Assembly (NCBI GenBank): GCA_025451845.1
Contig: JANWJS010000029.1
Location: forward strand, 62,001 to 126,000
Direction: 5' to 3'
Length of the DNA: 64,000 bases
Source of the DNA: Steroidobacteraceae bacterium
Lineage (GTDB): Bacteria; Pseudomonadota; Gammaproteobacteria; Steroidobacterales; Steroidobacteraceae
Shown here: piece after piece, positions 62,063 to 64,000 of the stretch
Layout of the letters: the number at the start of each line of letters is the position of its first letter
Position numbering within the stretch: position 1 is the first letter of the stretch
Program-made: the position numbers and the translations under genes
Notes under the pieces: model-generated
Databases searched by the model: none
Told to the model about the DNA's origin: nothing
The model's input: only the letters and a program-made list of their open reading frames with translations

Positions 62063-63483
62063 TGCGTTCGATCAGCACGCGACTCGCGGTGTGGTACGCC
62101 CTCGCGGCGACGGTGACCCTGGCGTGCCTCTTCGTGGTCGGCTATCAGCTTCTCGAGAGCTACCTCATCCACGGCCTGGACCTTCTCAACACCTCGGAAT
62201 TTGAGCAGCTCCGGGCTCGGCTGGGTCCGGATTACCGGACGCTCAGCTTGGATGTGGTCAATCAGCGCATTCGCACCACGACTGAATACGCGTCAGTCCT
62301 TTTCTATTTCGACGTAAATATTCCCAAGCGCGGCACGGTGTTCTACTCAGCCAACCTGCGCGGCCGCGCGATTCCCGACGTCCCGAAGAAGCACCGCTAC
62401 GAAGCGTCGATTCCCGGCATAGGTCCGCTCCGGGTCGCGGAATTCATACTCCCTCCGTACGACGTCACCATTGCGACCTCCTCCGCCCAGGTGCTGAAGG
62501 TGATGGACGGGTATGTCGGGGTCTGTGCCGGGCTCCTCGTCGCCGGGCTTGCCGTTAGCACCCTGATCGGCTTCGCACTGAGCCGTGTGGCGCTGCGCCC
62601 GGTCCGCCTGATCCGGGAGACGGCGAACCGTATCCGCTCCGACAACTTGAGTGAGCGGATTCCGGTCTCCGGGGTGCGGGACGAGATCTCCGAGCTCGCG
62701 CGGCTCCTTAACCAGATGTTCGATCGCCTGGAATCCTCATTCAAACAGGTGCGCCGCTTCGCGGCCGAGGCCTCCCACGAGCTGAAGACTCCGCTGTCTC
62801 TCATCCGACTGCAGGCCGAGAAGCTCCTGGTCACCGGCAATCTCTCCCCCGCCCACGAGGATGCCCTGCAGATGCAGCTCGAGGAGCTCGCGCGCCTCAA
62901 TCGGATCATCGAGGAGCTCCTTTTCCTCTCGCGCGCGGAAGCGCGCGCCATCACCCTGCAGCTCAAGCCGCAGGACCCTTCCCGCTTCCTCCACGCCTTC
63001 GCGCAGGATGCGCGCGTGCTCGCGGAGCACCACGGGCGCACCTTTGTCCTGGCTTGCCACGGCGAAGGGCTCGTGGCCTTCGAGGCGCAGCGCATCCGCC
63101 AGGTGCTCCTCAATCTGCTCGCCAACGCAGTGGATGCCTCGCCGCATGAAGGCGCCATCACTCTGCGCTCGAGTTTTAGCGCCGGGATGTGGCGAGTCAG
63201 CGTAGAGGATCAGGGACCGGGCGTTCCGCCGAGCGAGCGCGAGCGGATTTTTGAGCGCTTCGTGCGTCTCGGCGACAGCGGCAGCGGCGAGCGCGGCAGC
63301 GGCCTCGGCCTCCCGATCTGCCGCAGCATCATCGAGCTGCACTACGGACGCATCTGGGCCGAGGGAGCCATCGGCGGTGGGCTCAAAGTCCTCTTCGAGA
63401 TGCCCGCGACGGGCCTCCTACCGACCGGTACCGCAGCATCGGCGGAAGTCGCGGAGGAGCCCGCTGCAACTGATATCGCGTGA
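62059..63483 (+). CDS. Sensor histidine kinase
   Basis: About 474 residues. TM1 is LAVWYALAATVTLACLFVVGYQLL, then a periplasmic sensor of about 130 residues, TM2 VGVCAGLLVAGLAVSTLIGFAL, a HAMP domain (VALRPVRLIRETANRIRSDNLSERI), the H-box ASHELKTPLSLIRLQ with the phosphorylated His, and the ATPase N-box LLNLLANAVDAS, G1 DQGPGVP and G2 GSGLGLPI. All catalytic motifs are intact. The Ala/Glu-rich end is unstructured. ATG overlaps the regulator's stop; a second ATG is directly adjacent. The signal is unknown. Confidence 0.95.
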   Translation: MMRSISTRLAVWYALAATVTLACLFVVGYQLLESYLIHGLDLLNTSEFEQLRARLGPDYRTLSLDVVNQRIRTTTEYASVLFYFDVNIPKRGTVFYSANLRGRAIPDVPKKHRYEASIPGIGPLRVAEFILPPYDVTIATSSAQVLKVMDGYVGVCAGLLVAGLAVSTLIGFALSRVALRPVRLIRETANRIRSDNLSERIPVSGVRDEISELARLLNQMFDRLESSFKQVRRFAAEASHELKTPLSLIRLQAEKLLVTGNLSPAHEDALQMQLEELARLNRIIEELLFLSRAEARAITLQLKPQDPSRFLHAFAQDARVLAEHHGRTFVLACHGEGLVAFEAQRIRQVLLNLLANAVDASPHEGAITLRSSFSAGMWRVSVEDQGPGVPPSERERIFERFVRLGDSGSGERGSGLGLPICRSIIELHYGRIWAEGAIGGGLKVLFEMPATGLLPTGTAASAEVAEEPAATDIA

Positions 63484-63491
63484 TATCCCGA

Positions 63492-64000
63492 CTAGTACAT
63501 CCGCGCGAACATTAGCAGAGTCAATGTCACTACGATCGCGCCGCCGATGCGGATCGCGATCTGCGCGAACGGCATGAGCTGCATGCGCTCGGCAGCAGTC
63601 AGGATCGCGACCCCGCCCGTGCCGCCTTGCCCCGCGTGCGTAGCGTTCACGATCGCCGCCTCAATCGGATACAGATTGACTTTGCGTCCCACCCAGAAGC
63701 CCACCGCGACCAGCGTCAAGACGGTCGCCGCGATCGTGATCAGGTCCGCCGGCGCCAGAGCCGCGATCAACTTGTCCCATGGCGTCATTGCCACGCCGAC
63801 CATGAACAGCAGTGGATACGTCCCCACCTTGGCAAATAGTTGAAATACCACTTCCGCTCCGAGCTCGAGTCGGCGCGTCACCGACCAGCCGAGCTTCATC
63901 GCCACCGCCAGGGCCAACATCACGACCGGCGCCGGCCACTTCCACAACACGAACGTCAGCTCCCCGACCAGATACAGCGCCACGGCCGTCACCGCGCCGG
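63492..64000 (-). CDS. 2-hydroxycarboxylate (citrate/malate) transporter, CitS family, 3' part
   Basis: The C-terminal 169 residues of a membrane transporter; the 5' end lies beyond the window edge. The segment VNATHAGQGGTGGVAILTAAERMQLMPFAQIAIRIGGA is the hallmark of the 2HCT family (CitS, CimH, MaeN), with the GGxG re-entrant loop and the Arg that binds the substrate's carboxylates. The family moves citrate, malate or lactate with Na+ or H+. Which acid this one carries cannot be decided from the fragment. It converges with the histidine kinase gene, whose signal might be the transported acid, as in CitAB-like systems; this link is only suggested by position. Confidence 0.88.
   Translation of the reverse strand, partial: GAVTAVALYLVGELTFVLWKWPAPVVMLALAVAMKLGWSVTRRLELGAEVVFQLFAKVGTYPLLFMVGVAMTPWDKLIAALAPADLITIAATVLTLVAVGFWVGRKVNLYPIEAAIVNATHAGQGGTGGVAILTAAERMQLMPFAQIAIRIGGAIVVTLTLLMFARMY

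Overview
The window is a GC-rich, tightly packed stretch of bacterial chromosome. It shows no insertion sequence, phage gene or CRISPR array, and no gap between genes longer than about 300 bases. The gene set (RraB-type RNase E regulator, BipA, ISC-type ferredoxin, TesB, ProBA, HtpX, TonB-dependent siderophore receptor, tRNA-Arg) points to a Gram-negative proteobacterium, most likely a gammaproteobacterium related to the Xanthomonadales/Nevskiales/Steroidobacteraceae. That placement is inferred from gene content and was not tested by a search.

Layout. 1-7.3 kb: the 3' end of gpmA, an RraB-family protein, a 2Fe-2S ferredoxin, a thiamine-binding-like protein, a PhzF isomerase, a double-ATPase ABC protein (ModF-like), glpD, and a GT39/ArnT-like membrane glycosyltransferase. 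7.3-11.7 kb: a 24-codon candidate small ORF, a TonB-dependent receptor, and a secreted protein with two PstS-like folds in tandem. 11.8-14.6 kb: tRNA-Arg(TCG), a CycA-like amino acid permease, 3-methyladenine glycosylase I, and a small secreted protein. 14.6-19.9 kb: a molybdenum cofactor operon (moeA, moaA, moaC, a mobA-moaD fusion, a moaE-moeB-rhodanese fusion). 19.9-32.4 kb: proBA, a very acidic small protein, a VIT1-like membrane protein, htpX, an FAD hydroxyacid dehydrogenase, tesB with a gene remnant behind it, a TrxR-like ferredoxin-NADP reductase, a Cys-containing small protein behind a LexA-like box, a GGDEF/EAL protein, and a GlpQ-type phosphodiesterase.

32.5-46.6 kb is one long operon for alpha-glucan and trehalose metabolism: glgB, glgE, treS-maltokinase fusion, glgX, treZ, treY. 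Together they describe a loop: glucan to trehalose (GlgX, TreY, TreZ), trehalose to maltose to maltose-1-phosphate (TreS-Mak), and back to branched glucan (GlgE, GlgB). No ADP-glucose route gene (glgC, glgA) is present here. A six-hairpin glycosidase resembling glycogen debranching proteins lies about 3 kb downstream on the other strand.

46.7-64 kb: two tandem paralogous lipoproteins, an ABC exporter, the debranching-like protein, bipA, folE, an XRE regulator divergent from a NYN-domain protein, a MarR regulator divergent from an RND efflux pump pair, an APC permease, a two-component system, and the end of a 2-hydroxycarboxylate (CitS-type) transporter cut by the window edge.

The most unusual content is the molybdopterin sulfur-transfer machinery. 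Five proteins that are normally separate (MobA, MoaD, MoaE, MoeB, rhodanese) are carried on two uninterrupted reading frames. The tandem PstS-like protein behind the TonB receptor and the closed trehalose/glucan loop also deserve attention.
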